Shown: positions 1 through 12,151, counted from the stretch's first letter. The stretch: 64,000 nt of DNA from FEN-1219 sp963713355 (GCA_963713355.1 CAVQLK010000011.1:682001-746000); one strand, 5' to 3'. The notes: generated from the sequence alone by a model not told the origin. Program-made: numbers and translations.

Positions 1-72
1 CGGCTCGCGCGCGCGTTGGCAACGCGGCATCTGTTCGCCGTCGGCGCCGCCGCGCTGCCGGCCGGCGGCTAG
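1..72 (+). CDS. C-terminal end of an upstream gene (partial)
   Basis: An open frame enters from the left edge and ends at TAG 70-72, giving a 23-residue tail rich in Ala, Arg and Leu. The stop lies three bases before the ATG of hpnN, so this is probably the preceding gene of the same operon. The tail is too short and too low in complexity to name a family. It could also be a chance open frame, since high-GC DNA has few stops. Confidence 0.35.
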   Translation, partial: RLARALATRHLFAVGAAALPAGG

Positions 73-75
73 CGC

Positions 76-2670
76 ATGGGGCATTCGATCGGCGCATGGC
101 TCGCGGCGTGGGCGAGCGCCGTCGTCGCGCGTCCGAGGCTCGTGGCCGCAGCGGCGCTCGCTCTGTCAGCGTTCGCGGCGTGGTTCGCGGCCGGCAACCT
201 CGGCGTCAACACGGACACGGCGAACATGATCGCGCCGACGATTCCGTGGCGGCAGCATTACAACGAGTATCGCGATGCGTTTCCGCTGCGCGACCGCAAC
301 TTGCTGATCGTCATCGATGCGCCGGCGGCGGCGCAGGCCGACGAGGTTGCCGGCGCGATGCTGCGCGAGCTCCGCGCGCAACCGGAGCGTTTTCGCGCGC
401 CGCTCTTGGCCGGCGAGGGCGAGTTCTTCGACCGCAACGGCCTTCTATATCTCGGCACGGCCGAGCTCGCCGAGCTGACGGACCGCCTTGCAGCGGCGCA
501 GCCGTTGCTGGGATTGCTCGAGGAACGTTTAGATGGCACCGCGGTGCTCGACGTCGCGCGCCGAACGCTGACGGCCGAAGCCGGCAACTCGGTCGAGCTC
601 GCCTCCTTCTATGAGGAGCTTGCGCGGACGATCCGCGCCGCAGGCGACGGCGAAGTCTCGCCGCTCGCCTGGAACCGAGTCATCGTCGGAGCGCCGCCGA
701 GAGCGCCGCTCGAGCGCGTGCGGCGAATCGTCGCAGTGCAGCCGGCCGTCGACTTCGGCCGAATGCAGCCGGCCGCCGCCGCGATCGCCGACCTTCGCGC
801 GATTGCGGAACGGCATCAGATGAATGGCGTGACGGTCCGGCTCACGGGGACGGTCGCGATGGAGCACGAGGAGCTTTTGAGCGTGAGCCGAGGCGCGGGG
901 CTCGGCGCGCTTGCGACGTTGATCGTCGTCGCGCTCGTGCTGTACGCGGCGCTTCGCTCGTGGCGCCTCCTCGTAGCCTCGCTCGTGACGCTCGTCGCGG
1001 GCTTGGCGCTGACGGCTGCGTTCGCCGCCGTCGCCGTCGGCCAGCTCAATCTCTTGTCGATCGCGTTCGTCGTGCTGAACGTCGGCCTGGGCAGCGATTA
1101 CGTCATTCACGTGTTGCTGCGCTATCGCGAGCTCACGGCCGCGGGTCAGGTGAAACGGGACGCGCTCGTCGAGACGGTCCGCGGCGTCGGCTCGTCGCTC
1201 GTGCTCTGCGCCGTGACGACGGCGGCCGGCTTCTATTCGTTCATTCCGACGACGTTCTCGGGAGTGTCCGAGCTCGGCTTGATCGCCGGCACCGGAGTGT
1301 TCTTCGGGCTCTTCGTCAGCGTGACGCTGTTGCCGGCGCTCGTCGCGTGGTGGGACGAGCCGCAAGCAACGGGCCGCGCGACGACATGGCTCGATCCGCG
1401 GCTGTTTGCGCCGCTAGCTCGCCGTCCGCGGCTCGTGCTCGGCGGAGCCGCCGTCGCGCTCGTTGCGGCGCTCGCGGTGCTGCCGCGCGTGACGTTCGAC
1501 AGCAATCCGATCCACCTGCGAGATCCGCGCAGCGAATCGGTTTCGACGTTGCTCGAGCTTGCGGCCGATGGCGACGCGCCGCTCCTGAATCTCGTCGCCG
1601 TGGCGCCCGATCGTGCGACGGCGCGCGGGTGGGCAGACGCGCTACGCGCGCTACCGCAAGTCCGTAGCGCCTCGACACCGGACGCGCTCGTGCCGGCCGA
1701 GCAGGCCGAGAAGCTCGCGTTGCTCGAAGATCTCGAGCTACTCATGGGCACCGATTTCGCGAGGCTCGCGCGCGCACCGGCCTACAGCCAAGCGCTTGCT
1801 GCCGCTCTCGCGGAGCTCGAAGCGGCAAGCGCGACGGCCGCGACGGCGACCGACGTGCACGCTGCCGCCGTCGAGTTGCGCGCGCGGCTCGCGGGCGGCA
1901 CAGCGGCCTACCGCGACGCCACGCTGCGCCGGCTCGACGAGTCACTGACGGCGGACCTGCCCCGCGAGCTGGCGCGGCTCGCCGGCGCTTTCGCTGCCGA
2001 AGCGTTCGATCGCGACGATCTACCGGAGGCGCTCGCTGCACGCTGGCTCGCGAGCGGCGGGCGGGAGCTCGTCGAGATAGCCCCTGTCGAGGACGTCAGC
2101 GACAACGCGGCCGCGCGGCGGTTCATAGCCGCCGTCCACGCCGTCGTGCCGACGGCGACCGGGTTGCCCGTCGTCTACCAGGAAGCTTCCGCAACGGTCG
2201 TCGACGCATTCGAGCGCGCGCTCACGTACGCGTTCATCATGGTGGCGGTGATTATCTGGCTCGTGCTGCGGAATATGAAGGAAGTGCTGCTCGTGATCGC
2301 ACCGATCGCGCTGGCGTCCGTGCTGACGGCCGCGCTCACCGTCGTCGTCGGCATGCCGTTCAACTATGCAAACATCATTGCGCTGCCGCTGCTCGTCGGG
2401 ATCGGTGTCGACAACGGCATCCACGTCGTGCACCGCATGCGAAGCGAGGGTGCCGCGCGGTTGTTCGAGACGAGCACGATGCGGGCCGTGCTTGCAAGCG
2501 CGCTGACGACCGTCGCGAGCTTCGGCAACCTCGCGTTCTCTTCGCACGCCGGCACGGCGAGCATGGGCATCTTGCTAGCGCTGGGATTGGCGGCCAGCAT
2601 GACGGCAACCTTGATCGTACTGCCCGCGTGGCTCGAGCTTCGCTCTGCACAGCGGAGGCGCCTCGCGTGA
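76..2670 (+). CDS. hpnN: Hopanoid-associated RND/MMPL family transporter HpnN
   Basis: An 864-residue inner-membrane protein of the MMPL/RND type. In hopanoid producers HpnN is thought to move hopanoids from the inner toward the outer membrane. An N-terminal membrane segment (about residues 15-40) is followed by a large periplasmic loop and a membrane block (about 275-430). A second loop and second membrane block (about 715-855) repeat this plan, as expected for the duplicated RND fold. Each half has the matching motif GxGxDxxIH (337-345, GLGSDYVIH; and about 775-783, GIGVDNGIH). The stop overlaps the GTG of the next gene, hpnA. HpnN is named from this overall pattern plus the adjoining hpnA, hpnH and hpnB; a generic MMPL exporter is the alternative. 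Confidence 0.88.
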   Translation: MGHSIGAWLAAWASAVVARPRLVAAAALALSAFAAWFAAGNLGVNTDTANMIAPTIPWRQHYNEYRDAFPLRDRNLLIVIDAPAAAQADEVAGAMLRELRAQPERFRAPLLAGEGEFFDRNGLLYLGTAELAELTDRLAAAQPLLGLLEERLDGTAVLDVARRTLTAEAGNSVELASFYEELARTIRAAGDGEVSPLAWNRVIVGAPPRAPLERVRRIVAVQPAVDFGRMQPAAAAIADLRAIAERHQMNGVTVRLTGTVAMEHEELLSVSRGAGLGALATLIVVALVLYAALRSWRLLVASLVTLVAGLALTAAFAAVAVGQLNLLSIAFVVLNVGLGSDYVIHVLLRYRELTAAGQVKRDALVETVRGVGSSLVLCAVTTAAGFYSFIPTTFSGVSELGLIAGTGVFFGLFVSVTLLPALVAWWDEPQATGRATTWLDPRLFAPLARRPRLVLGGAAVALVAALAVLPRVTFDSNPIHLRDPRSESVSTLLELAADGDAPLLNLVAVAPDRATARGWADALRALPQVRSASTPDALVPAEQAEKLALLEDLELLMGTDFARLARAPAYSQALAAALAELEAASATAATATDVHAAAVELRARLAGGTAAYRDATLRRLDESLTADLPRELARLAGAFAAEAFDRDDLPEALAARWLASGGRELVEIAPVEDVSDNAAARRFIAAVHAVVPTATGLPVVYQEASATVVDAFERALTYAFIMVAVIIWLVLRNMKEVLLVIAPIALASVLTAALTVVVGMPFNYANIIALPLLVGIGVDNGIHVVHRMRSEGAARLFETSTMRAVLASALTTVASFGNLAFSSHAGTASMGILLALGLAASMTATLIVLPAWLELRSAQRRRLA

Positions 2671-3653
2671 CGGCGCTCGTCACGGGCGCCAACGGCTTCT
2701 TGGGCTCCGCCGTCGTGCGCGCGCTGCTCGCGGAGGGTACTGCCGTGCGCGCGCTCGTCCGGCGCGGCAGCGACCGCCGCAACCTGGCAGGGCTCGACGT
2801 GAGCGTAGCGAACGGCGACGTCACGGATCCGCAATCGTTGCGGCGGGCCGCAGCAGGCTGCGCGGCGGTTTTTCATGTCGCGGCCGACTATCGGCTCTGG
2901 GTCGCGGATCCAGAGGCGATGTACCGCGTGAACGTCAACGGTTCGCTGAACGTCCTCGAAGCGGCCGCGTCGGCCGGTGCTGCGCGCATGGTCTACACGT
3001 CGAGCGTCGCTGTGCTTGGGCTGAACCACGATCGTTCTCCGGCCGACGAGGAAACGCCCGTGACGCTCGAGGACATGGTCGGCCACTACAAGCGCTCGAA
3101 GTTCCTCGCCGAGCAAGCCGTCCGCAAGCGCGCCGCCGAGCTCGAGTTTCCCGTAGTCACCGTCAACCCGTCGACGCCGATCGGCCCGCGCGACATCAAG
3201 CCGACGCCTACGGGCCGCATTCTGCTCGACGCAGCGGCCGGGCGAATGCCCGCATTCGTCGACACGGGCTTGAACCTCGTGCACGTCGATGACGTCGCGC
3301 TGGGTCATTGCGCCGCATTCAGGATTGGCACGCCCGGCGAGCGCTATATCTTGGGCGGCGACGATTTCACGCTGCAGCAAATTCTGACGCTCGTCGCAGA
3401 GCACATGGGAAGGCGAGCGAGTACGATTCGCCTGCCGCATTGGTCGGTCTACCCGGTCGCCGTCGCGGCCGAAGCGGTCGCGAGGATCACGAAACGCGAG
3501 CCGCGCGTGACGCTCGACGGCGTTCGAATGTCGAAGAAGCACATGTATTTCTCGAGCCGTAAAGCCCAGCGAGAGCTGCAGTACCGTTGGCGCGATCCGC
3601 GTTTTGCGATCGCGGCGGCCGTCGATTGGTTCAAGAGCAATGGCTACTTCTGA
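2667..3653 (+). CDS. hpnA: Hopanoid-associated sugar epimerase HpnA (NAD-dependent epimerase/dehydratase)
   Basis: A 328-residue extended short-chain dehydrogenase. The Rossmann motif TGANGFLG lies at residues 6-13, the catalytic Tyr/Lys pair is Y141-K145 in YKRSK, and Ser residues at 112-113 sit where the third catalytic residue belongs. HpnA proteins are linked to hopanoid loci and are predicted to act on the sugar or ribose side chain; the exact reaction is unsettled. I chose GTG 2667 because it overlaps the hpnN stop (GTGA) and has a GGAGG ribosome site at 2653-2657. An ATG at 2628 is in frame but lies inside hpnN and adds no family-like sequence. Confidence 0.87.
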   Translation: MTALVTGANGFLGSAVVRALLAEGTAVRALVRRGSDRRNLAGLDVSVANGDVTDPQSLRRAAAGCAAVFHVAADYRLWVADPEAMYRVNVNGSLNVLEAAASAGAARMVYTSSVAVLGLNHDRSPADEETPVTLEDMVGHYKRSKFLAEQAVRKRAAELEFPVVTVNPSTPIGPRDIKPTPTGRILLDAAAGRMPAFVDTGLNLVHVDDVALGHCAAFRIGTPGERYILGGDDFTLQQILTLVAEHMGRRASTIRLPHWSVYPVAVAAEAVARITKREPRVTLDGVRMSKKHMYFSSRKAQRELQYRWRDPRFAIAAAVDWFKSNGYF

Positions 3654-4638
3654 GGTCCACCGTCAGGGGGCCGCGCGCGCCCGCGCCGGCGCGAACTTCG
3701 CGCTCGTGAAGTACTGGGGCAAGGCCGATGCCCGCTTGAACGTGCCCGCCGTCGGCTCGATCTCGATCACGCTCGACTCGTTGTATACGGAGACGACCGT
3801 CGAGCTTGCGCCGGACCTCGCGAGTGACGAGCTGACGCTCGACGGCAAGCGCCGCACCGAGGACGTCGCGAAGGTCTCGGCGTGCGTCGATCTGCTGCGG
3901 CGCCTGGCGCAAGTCGAAACGCGTGTGCGCATCACGAGCCGCAACAACTTTCCCACTGCAGCCGGGCTCGCGTCGTCGGCCTCGGGATTCGCGGCGCTCG
4001 TGCGCGCGGCCGAGGCGGCGTTCGGCCTCGAGCTGACGCGGCGTGAGCGCAGCATTCTCGCGCGCCAGGGCTCGGGCTCCGCGGCGCGCTCGATCTTCGG
4101 CGGTTTCGTCGAGATGCACGCAGGAGTCGCACACGACGGCGCCGACAGCTTCGCCGAGCCGCTGCGGGACGGTGCGGAGTGGCCGCTCGAGGTCGTCATC
4201 GCCGTCACTGCGAAGGGCGAAAAGGAGATCGGCTCGCGTAGCGGCATGACGCGTTCGGCGGCCTCGTCGCCGTACTATGCCGCGTGGGTCTCGGGCCAAC
4301 CGCCCGATCTCGAGGCCGCGCGAGCCGCGATCCGCGCGCGCGACTTCGCGGCGCTCGCCGACGTCGCCGAGCACAACTGCCTGAAGATGCACGCCGCAGC
4401 GCTCGCGGCGCAGCCGCCGCTCGTCTACTGGAACGGCGCAACTGTCGAGTGCTTGCATGCCGTGCGCCGCTTGCGAGCCGGCGGCGTGCCTGTGTTCTTC
4501 ACGATCGACGCGGGCCCGCAGCTCAAAGCCGTCTGCGCTCCGGGCGCCCGGGGGCAAGTCGAGCGAGCGCTGCACGCGGTGCCGGGTGTGCTCGAGCTCA
4601 TGACGAGCGCGCTCGGTCCGGGTGCGGAGCTCTACTGA
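3640..4638 (+). CDS. mvaD: Diphosphomevalonate decarboxylase
   Basis: A 332-residue GHMP-superfamily enzyme that makes isopentenyl diphosphate from mevalonate 5-diphosphate with ATP. The family signature KYWGK is at residues 24-28 and the phosphate-binding loop PTAAGLASSASG at 105-116. Length is normal for the family. The ATG at 3640 overlaps the end of hpnA by 14 bases; an ATG at 3604 would add 12 Arg/Ser-rich residues and is less likely. The stop abuts the GTG of the next kinase. A phosphomevalonate decarboxylase of the alternative MVA branch is the only serious alternative. It is unlikely because a phosphomevalonate kinase follows directly. Confidence 0.93.
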   Translation: MATSEVHRQGAARARAGANFALVKYWGKADARLNVPAVGSISITLDSLYTETTVELAPDLASDELTLDGKRRTEDVAKVSACVDLLRRLAQVETRVRITSRNNFPTAAGLASSASGFAALVRAAEAAFGLELTRRERSILARQGSGSAARSIFGGFVEMHAGVAHDGADSFAEPLRDGAEWPLEVVIAVTAKGEKEIGSRSGMTRSAASSPYYAAWVSGQPPDLEAARAAIRARDFAALADVAEHNCLKMHAAALAAQPPLVYWNGATVECLHAVRRLRAGGVPVFFTIDAGPQLKAVCAPGARGQVERALHAVPGVLELMTSALGPGAELY

Positions 4639-5642
4639 GTGTTCGTTGCGCGCGCTCCGGGCAAGCTCGTCGCTCTAGGGGAATATGCCGTGCTCGACGG
4701 AGCGCCGGCCGTCGTGCTGGCGCTCGATCGCTACGTCGAAGCCGAGCTCGAGGCGAGCACCGACGGCTTGTGCCGGCTGACGACGCGTTCCGCGACCGTC
4801 GTCGAGCGAACATTTTCGCCGGGCGGCGCGAGCAGCGCTCCGCTCGTCGATCTCGTGGCGGCTGCCGCGCCGCACCTCGCGTGGACCGCGACCATCGATT
4901 CGGAGGCGTTCTTCGAGCGCCGAGCGAAGCTCGGTCTCGGGTCGAGCGCCGCCGTGCTCTGCGCATGGGCCGGCGCATTCGCTGCGTTCGCGCGCAGCCG
5001 AGGAGAGGCGATTCCTCCGCCCACGGTCGAAGCGCTGATCGAGCTGCACCGGACGTTCCAAGGCGGTAAGGGTAGCGGTCTCGACGTTGCCGCGTCGTAC
5101 ACCGGGGGGGCGATCATCTACCGCATCCCACGTCCCGGTCTGCCCCAAATTGGTTCAGTCCGCCTGCCGAACAGTGTAGGATTCGCGGGTATTTTTGCCG
5201 GCCGGTCCGCTTCGACGCCCGATTTGGTTGCGCGCTATCGGGCTTGGCGCCGGGATCGGCCGCGGGAGGCGATGGTTCTCGTGCGCCGCCTGGCGGCGCT
5301 GGCCGAGACGGGTTGTGCGGCGCTCGAGGGGACGAACGCCGCTGCGGAATGGCTCGAAGCGTTCGCAGCCTACGGGCGAGGCTTGCAGGAGCTCGGCGAA
5401 GCGATCGGTGCGGACATCGTCACGGCCGAGCACCGTGCGATCGGCGCCGAAGCGAGCCGCCATGGTGTCGCGTACAAGATCAGCGGCGCCGGCGGCGGCG
5501 ATCTCGGGCTCGCGTGCGCGGCCGACTCGGAACGGCTCGAGGCATTCAGGACATCGGTAGCGGATCGGGGATTTCGAGTGATCAACGTCTCGCTGGCCGA
5601 CCACGGCCTTCAGGTAGCACACGGCGGCGCGGAGCGGCAGCG

Positions 5643-5646
<4 letters not shown>
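4639..5646 (+). CDS. mvaK2: Phosphomevalonate kinase
   Basis: A 335-residue GHMP kinase that converts mevalonate 5-phosphate to the diphosphate. Motif 1 (APGKLVALGEYAV, 6-18), the ATP loop (GLGSSAAV, 99-106), the KGSGLDVAAS segment and motif 3 (KISGAGGGDLG, 280-290) are all present. GTG 4639 follows the mvaD stop with no gap, which suggests translational coupling. The stop overlaps the start of the HMG-CoA reductase fusion by four bases. Its sequence resembles phosphomevalonate kinase more than mevalonate kinase, and a mevalonate kinase domain is supplied by the next gene. Confidence 0.9.
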
Positions 5647-7908
<2,262 letters not shown>

Positions 7909-7919
<11 letters not shown>

Positions 7920-8484
7920 AGAGATCGTTTCGAACGCAAGCGAGCAGCTGATTCTCGTCGACGACCACGATCGCGAGATCGGCTTCAAAGCCAAGACCGA
8001 TTGCCATACCGGCAAGGGTGTGCTGCACCGTGCGTTCTCGATCTTCGTCTTCAACTCGAGCAACGAGCTGCTGCTGCAGCAGCGCAGCCCGACTAAGATG
8101 CTCTGGCCCGGCTACTGGTCGAACACCTGCTGCTCGCACCCGCGCCGCGGCGAGGCCATGACGGTAGCCGTCACGCGGCGGCTCGAGCAGGAGCTCGGTT
8201 TCAGGTGCCCGCTCGAGTTCTTGTACAAGTTCAAATATCAGGCGCAGTTCGGCGCCGTCGGCGCGGAGCATGAGCTGTGCTCAGTGTACTTCGGCCGCTA
8301 CGACGGCGGCGTCGACGTGAACGTCACCGAAATCGCCGCTTGGCGGTTCGTCGGCGTGGAGGCGCTCGAGCGCGAGCTCAGAGTCGCGCCCGAGACTTTC
8401 ACGCCGTGGTTCAAGATGGAGTGGGTGCACATCAACGCCAACTACCTCGACGGCATGCTGGCGAGCACCGGCACGGACGGCTAA
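7909..8484 (+). CDS. idi: Isopentenyl-diphosphate delta-isomerase, type I
   Basis: A 191-residue Nudix-fold enzyme that interconverts IPP and DMAPP. The metal-binding HRAFSIFVFN segment begins at H40. The catalytic Cys lies in TCCSHP (C75, with C74 beside it), and the catalytic Glu is E122 in EHELCSVYF. Type I, Mn/Mg-dependent, rather than the flavin type II enzyme. The ATG overlaps the kinase end by 11 bases. It is the last mevalonate gene of the operon and is followed by hpnH after 21 bases. Confidence 0.95.
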
Positions 8485-8505
8485 ACAATAAGGTCAGGAG
8501 CAGGA

Positions 8506-9621
8506 ATGAGTATCCCGGTCGTTCAGACATACCGCATCGCGCGCTACATCCTCGAGCAGAAGCTCAAGGGCAACAAGCGCTATCCGCTCGTGCTGATGCT
8601 CGAGCCGCTGTTCCAGTGCAATCTGGCCTGCTCCGGCTGCGGCAAGATCGATTACCCCGACGAAGTGCTGCGCAAGCGCATGTCCGTCGAGGACGCTTTG
8701 CGTGCCGTCGATGAGTGCGGCGCGCCGGTCGTTTCGATTCCCGGCGGCGAGCCGCTGATCCACAAGGAGATGCCGCAGATCGTCGAGGGCATCATCGCGC
8801 GCAAGAAATTCGTGTATCTCTGCACGAACGCGCTGCTGCTCGAGCAGAAGCTCGATCAATACAAGCCGTCGCCGTACTTGACCTTCTCGGTTCACTTGGA
8901 CGGCAACAAGGACCGCCACGACGCGTCCGTGTGCCGCGACGGCACGTTCGACCGCGCCGTGTCCGCGATCAAAGCGGCGCGCGCGAAGGGCTTCCGCGTG
9001 ACCGCGAATTGCACGCTGTACGCGGGCGAGGATCCCGAGGACGTGGCGAACTTCTTCGACTTCACGAACACGCTCGGCGTCGAAGGCGTCATGATGTCGC
9101 CGGGCTATAGCTACCAGCACGCGCCGCGGCAGGACGTATTCCTCGGCCGGCGCAAGTCGAAAGAGCTGTTCCGCGACATTTTTCGCATCGGCAAGAAGCG
9201 CGGCAGCAAGTGGCACTTCAATCAGTCGAGCCTGTTCGTCGACTTCCTCGCCGGCAACCAGAGCTATCAGTGCACGCCGTGGGCTAATCCGACCTACAAC
9301 GTGTTCGGGTGGCAGAAGCCGTGCTATCTGCTCGTCGACGAAGGCTACGCGAAGAGCTTCAAGGAGCTCATGGAGACGACGGATTGGGCCAAGTACGGCG
9401 TCGGCCGCAATCCGAAGTGCGATAACTGCATGGCGCACTGCGGTTACGAAGGCACGGCCGTCGAGCACACGATCTCGAGCCCTTTGACGGCGCTGAACGT
9501 GTTCCTGTTCGGCCCGCGTCTCGAAGGCGAGATGGCACCCGAGTTGCCCGTGCTGCACAACGGCGCTCCCGGGATCGCGATCCCGGTCGATCAGATCGGG
9601 CGCATCGACCGCAAGTCATAG
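8506..9621 (+). CDS. hpnH: Adenosylhopane synthase HpnH (radical SAM)
   Basis: A 371-residue radical SAM enzyme that joins a 5'-deoxyadenosyl group to diploptene to form adenosylhopane, the first step of C35 bacteriohopanepolyol synthesis. The [4Fe-4S] motif CNLACSGC (C38, C42, C45) is CX3CX2C as in HpnH. A Cys-rich SPASM-like tail (CDNCMAHCGYEG) lies near residue 306. An AGGAG site sits just upstream of ATG 8506. It follows the isoprenoid genes directly, so precursor supply and side-chain synthesis would be co-expressed. Confidence 0.94.
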   Translation: MSIPVVQTYRIARYILEQKLKGNKRYPLVLMLEPLFQCNLACSGCGKIDYPDEVLRKRMSVEDALRAVDECGAPVVSIPGGEPLIHKEMPQIVEGIIARKKFVYLCTNALLLEQKLDQYKPSPYLTFSVHLDGNKDRHDASVCRDGTFDRAVSAIKAARAKGFRVTANCTLYAGEDPEDVANFFDFTNTLGVEGVMMSPGYSYQHAPRQDVFLGRRKSKELFRDIFRIGKKRGSKWHFNQSSLFVDFLAGNQSYQCTPWANPTYNVFGWQKPCYLLVDEGYAKSFKELMETTDWAKYGVGRNPKCDNCMAHCGYEGTAVEHTISSPLTALNVFLFGPRLEGEMAPELPVLHNGAPGIAIPVDQIGRIDRKS

Positions 9622-9637
9622 CGGCACCCGCGACGGC

Positions 9638-10792
9638 ATGATGCTGCTCCTCGTCGGCAGCGCGCTCGCGCTGCTGGCGTGGCTCGGCGTGTTGTTGGCG
9701 CCGCACCAACCGCATCGCGTGCGCGAGCGGCTCGAGGCCGATGCCGCGGCGCCCGACGATCTCAACGCCGTCACGGTGCTGATCCCGGCGCGCGACGAAG
9801 CCGCCTCGATCGGCCGTGCGATTGCCGCGCTCGGGGCCCAAGGCCGCGGGCTCGACGTGGTCGTCGTCGACGATGAATCGAGCGACGACACGCGCGTCGC
9901 CGCGGCGCGCGCAGCCGGACCTGATCTCTCTCTGCGCATCGTCGAGGGCCGGCCGCTACCCGAAGGCTGGGCCGGCAAGCTCTGGGCGCTCGAGCAAGGC
10001 CTGGCCGTCGTCGATCGGCCCTACGTGCTGCTGCTCGATGCCGACATCGAGCTCGCCCCGCGGCTCGTGCCTGCGCTGCTCGCCAAGCTGCACGAGCGCG
10101 ACGCCACGCTCGTCTCGCTGCTGGCCGAGCTCCACTGCGAGACGTTCTGGGAGCGGCTGCTGTCTCCGGCCTTCGTGTTTTTCTTCAAGCTGCTCTATCC
10201 GTTCGCCTGGAGCAACGACGCGGCCAACGCGACGGCGGCTGCGGCCGGCGGCTGCATGCTGGTCCGCGCCGACGCGCTGCGGCAGATCGGCGGCTTCGCG
10301 GCGATCCGCGGCGCGCTGATCGACGATTGCACGCTGGCAGCCGCGCTGAAGCGGCACCGCTCGCCGATCTGGCTCGGCATGACGCATTCCGTTTGTAGCT
10401 TGCGCGTCTACGCCTCGCTCGATGACTTCTGGAGCATGGTGGCGCGCAGCGCGTTCACGCAGCTTCACTATTCAACGGCGTGGCTGCTCGCTGCGACGGC
10501 CTTGATGATGCTGACGCTGCTCACTCCTCCGCTCGGTCTTGCGGCCGGACTCGCGGCAGCGGAACCGAGCGTGGCGCTGACAGCCGGAGCCGCGTGGCTC
10601 GCGCTTTGTGCGGCGTACTGGCCCATCGTCGCGTTCTATCGATTGCCCGGCGCATGGGCGGCGACCCTGCCGGTGGCGGCTGCGTTGTTCCTTTTAATGA
10701 CTTGGGGCTCGGCGTTCAGCTACTGGCGCGGCACGCGCGCGCGCTGGAAAGCGCGCGATTACGGCCGGGTACCCGAGCGGACGCGCCGCTGA
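9638..10792 (+). CDS. hpnB: Hopene-associated glycosyltransferase HpnB
   Basis: A 384-residue membrane glycosyltransferase of family 2. An N-terminal membrane segment (about 1-22) precedes a GT-A domain with IPARDE, VVVDDESSD and the metal-binding LLLDADIE. It also has the acceptor-loop motif DDCTLAAALKR seen in HpnB proteins. Three or four membrane helices follow from about residue 285. It probably transfers a sugar to a hopanoid or related lipid; the acceptor is not proven for the family. It is the last gene of the operon, and 79 bases separate it from the next gene. Confidence 0.85.
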   Translation: MMLLLVGSALALLAWLGVLLAPHQPHRVRERLEADAAAPDDLNAVTVLIPARDEAASIGRAIAALGAQGRGLDVVVVDDESSDDTRVAAARAAGPDLSLRIVEGRPLPEGWAGKLWALEQGLAVVDRPYVLLLDADIELAPRLVPALLAKLHERDATLVSLLAELHCETFWERLLSPAFVFFFKLLYPFAWSNDAANATAAAAGGCMLVRADALRQIGGFAAIRGALIDDCTLAAALKRHRSPIWLGMTHSVCSLRVYASLDDFWSMVARSAFTQLHYSTAWLLAATALMMLTLLTPPLGLAAGLAAAEPSVALTAGAAWLALCAAYWPIVAFYRLPGAWAATLPVAAALFLLMTWGSAFSYWRGTRARWKARDYGRVPERTRR

Positions 10793-10871
10793 GGGCCGCG
10801 GCTGGGCTCCCGGTTGAACGGCGCCGCCGGCTCTTGTAACGTCAATCGAGAGATCGAAAGGACCTGTCGCG

Positions 10872-12092
10872 ATGGCACGCTGTCCCGCACAGCACCGGTC
10901 CATGGCATGGCTCGCTATCGCTATGTGCGCCGTCTACGGCGCGCGCGCCGCGGAGACGGCCACGACCGACTCCGGCCAGGATTGGGAGGCGGCCACCGAG
11001 CCGCTGCTCGCGAGCATCGAGGAGGAGGAGGCGCGCAACGGGCCCTTCTCGCGCAACCTCATCGACCTGCTGACGTCGCTCGGTCTCGCCTACCAGGAAT
11101 ACGATCGGCACGATCTCGCTCTCGGCATGTTCGATCGAGCGCTGTTCCTTCGGCGTTTCAACGACGGGCTCTTCGGCCTCGATCAGGCGGCGCTCGTCGA
11201 GCGGCTCATCGCCAGCGAGACTGCGGTCGGCCGTGTCGACTCCGCCGCGGCGCTCGAGGAACGATTGCTCGATCTCGCGAGGCGCAATCGCGCCGATCCG
11301 CGTGCGGCGCCGATCTTCCGCGACGCGGCCGAGCGAGAAATGGACCATTACGAGCGCTATCTGCGGGGCGATCTTCCGTTCGTCGTGACGATCAACGCCG
11401 AGGATCCGCAGCAAGATGCGGCCGAGAGCGTCTGGCGGGCGCGCCGCCACTACAACGAGGCGATCTGGGCCCTCGTCGGTAACGTCGCGCAGCATCAGAC
11501 CGAGCTTTATGAGCTCGAGGAAGGCCTGATGCGCACCTACTATCTCGAAGCCAACAACCGCCGTCGCTACGTGGGGCCCGACGACTTGCTGTATGGCCTC
11601 GGCCTCGTGAGCTACCAGCGACGCATCGAGTACACGAGGGTCGCACCTCCGGCGGCCGTCGACTATGCGCGTACGCTCGTCGAGCGGGCCGACTGGTCGC
11701 TGCTGTTCTCGCGCAACGGCACGGCCCTGAAGCGCTATGCGGAGGCGCACGCGCTGCTCGTCGAGCAACGCGTGCCGGCTCAGCGGATCGAGGAGCTGTT
11801 TCCAACCGATACGCCGGTGTTCCTGCCGACGTTTGCGCCGCTGCTCGACGGAGCCGTCGCCGGGTCGACGGGCTACGTCGACGTCGATTTCGAGGTCGGC
11901 AAATACGGCCAGCCGCGCGACGTGACCATTGTCGCCACCGGCGGCGACGATGCCGCCGCCGCGTCGAAGCCGTTGGCCGCCGCTATCAACAACGGCCGCT
12001 TCAGACCGAGTCCCCTGGCCGACACCGAGCGTTGGACTGCGTATCGCGTGCGCTACTCGCTCTCCGACGGCAGCTTCACGTCGCGGCTTTGA
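10872..12092 (+). CDS. Exported protein with helical repeats and a TonB-like C-terminal domain
   Basis: A 406-residue protein of no named family. A signal peptide is likely after the internal Met at residue 11 (MAWLAIAMCAVYGARA, then AETA), so the true start may be ATG 10902, though ATG 10872 has an AAAGGA site. The middle is helical and reads like degenerate tetratricopeptide repeats (LLTSLGLAYQEYDRHDLAL). The last 90 residues resemble a TonB C-terminal or energy-transducer fold (VDFEVGKYGQPRDV, then NNGRFRPSP). It would act in the periplasm. A 79-base gap to hpnB and a 141-base gap to cysA leave its operon membership open. Confidence 0.6.
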   Translation: MARCPAQHRSMAWLAIAMCAVYGARAAETATTDSGQDWEAATEPLLASIEEEEARNGPFSRNLIDLLTSLGLAYQEYDRHDLALGMFDRALFLRRFNDGLFGLDQAALVERLIASETAVGRVDSAAALEERLLDLARRNRADPRAAPIFRDAAEREMDHYERYLRGDLPFVVTINAEDPQQDAAESVWRARRHYNEAIWALVGNVAQHQTELYELEEGLMRTYYLEANNRRRYVGPDDLLYGLGLVSYQRRIEYTRVAPPAAVDYARTLVERADWSLLFSRNGTALKRYAEAHALLVEQRVPAQRIEELFPTDTPVFLPTFAPLLDGAVAGSTGYVDVDFEVGKYGQPRDVTIVATGGDDAAAASKPLAAAINNGRFRPSPLADTERWTAYRVRYSLSDGSFTSRL

Positions 12093-12130
12093 CGCGCCGC
12101 GCCCGCCGGGGCCGATCGCGGCTGGCACGA

Positions 12131-12151
12131 GCCGGTTCGAATGTCACCGGC
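12131..12151 (+). terminator. Possible hairpin after the TonB-like gene
   Basis: GCCGGT (12131-12136) and ACCGGC (12146-12151) can form a six-base-pair stem with a nine-base loop in the gap before cysA. No T-run follows, so it is weak as a Rho-independent terminator. Confidence 0.25.

Noticed and set aside
4284..5069. An alternative plus-strand frame spanning the mvaD/mvaK2 junction
   Set aside because: Arg/Ala-rich with no domain; the two overlapping enzymes account for the sequence.
12129..12151. A tRNA-like GGTTCGAAT sequence
   Set aside because: No acceptor, D or anticodon arms can be folded around it; it is better read as a small hairpin loop.
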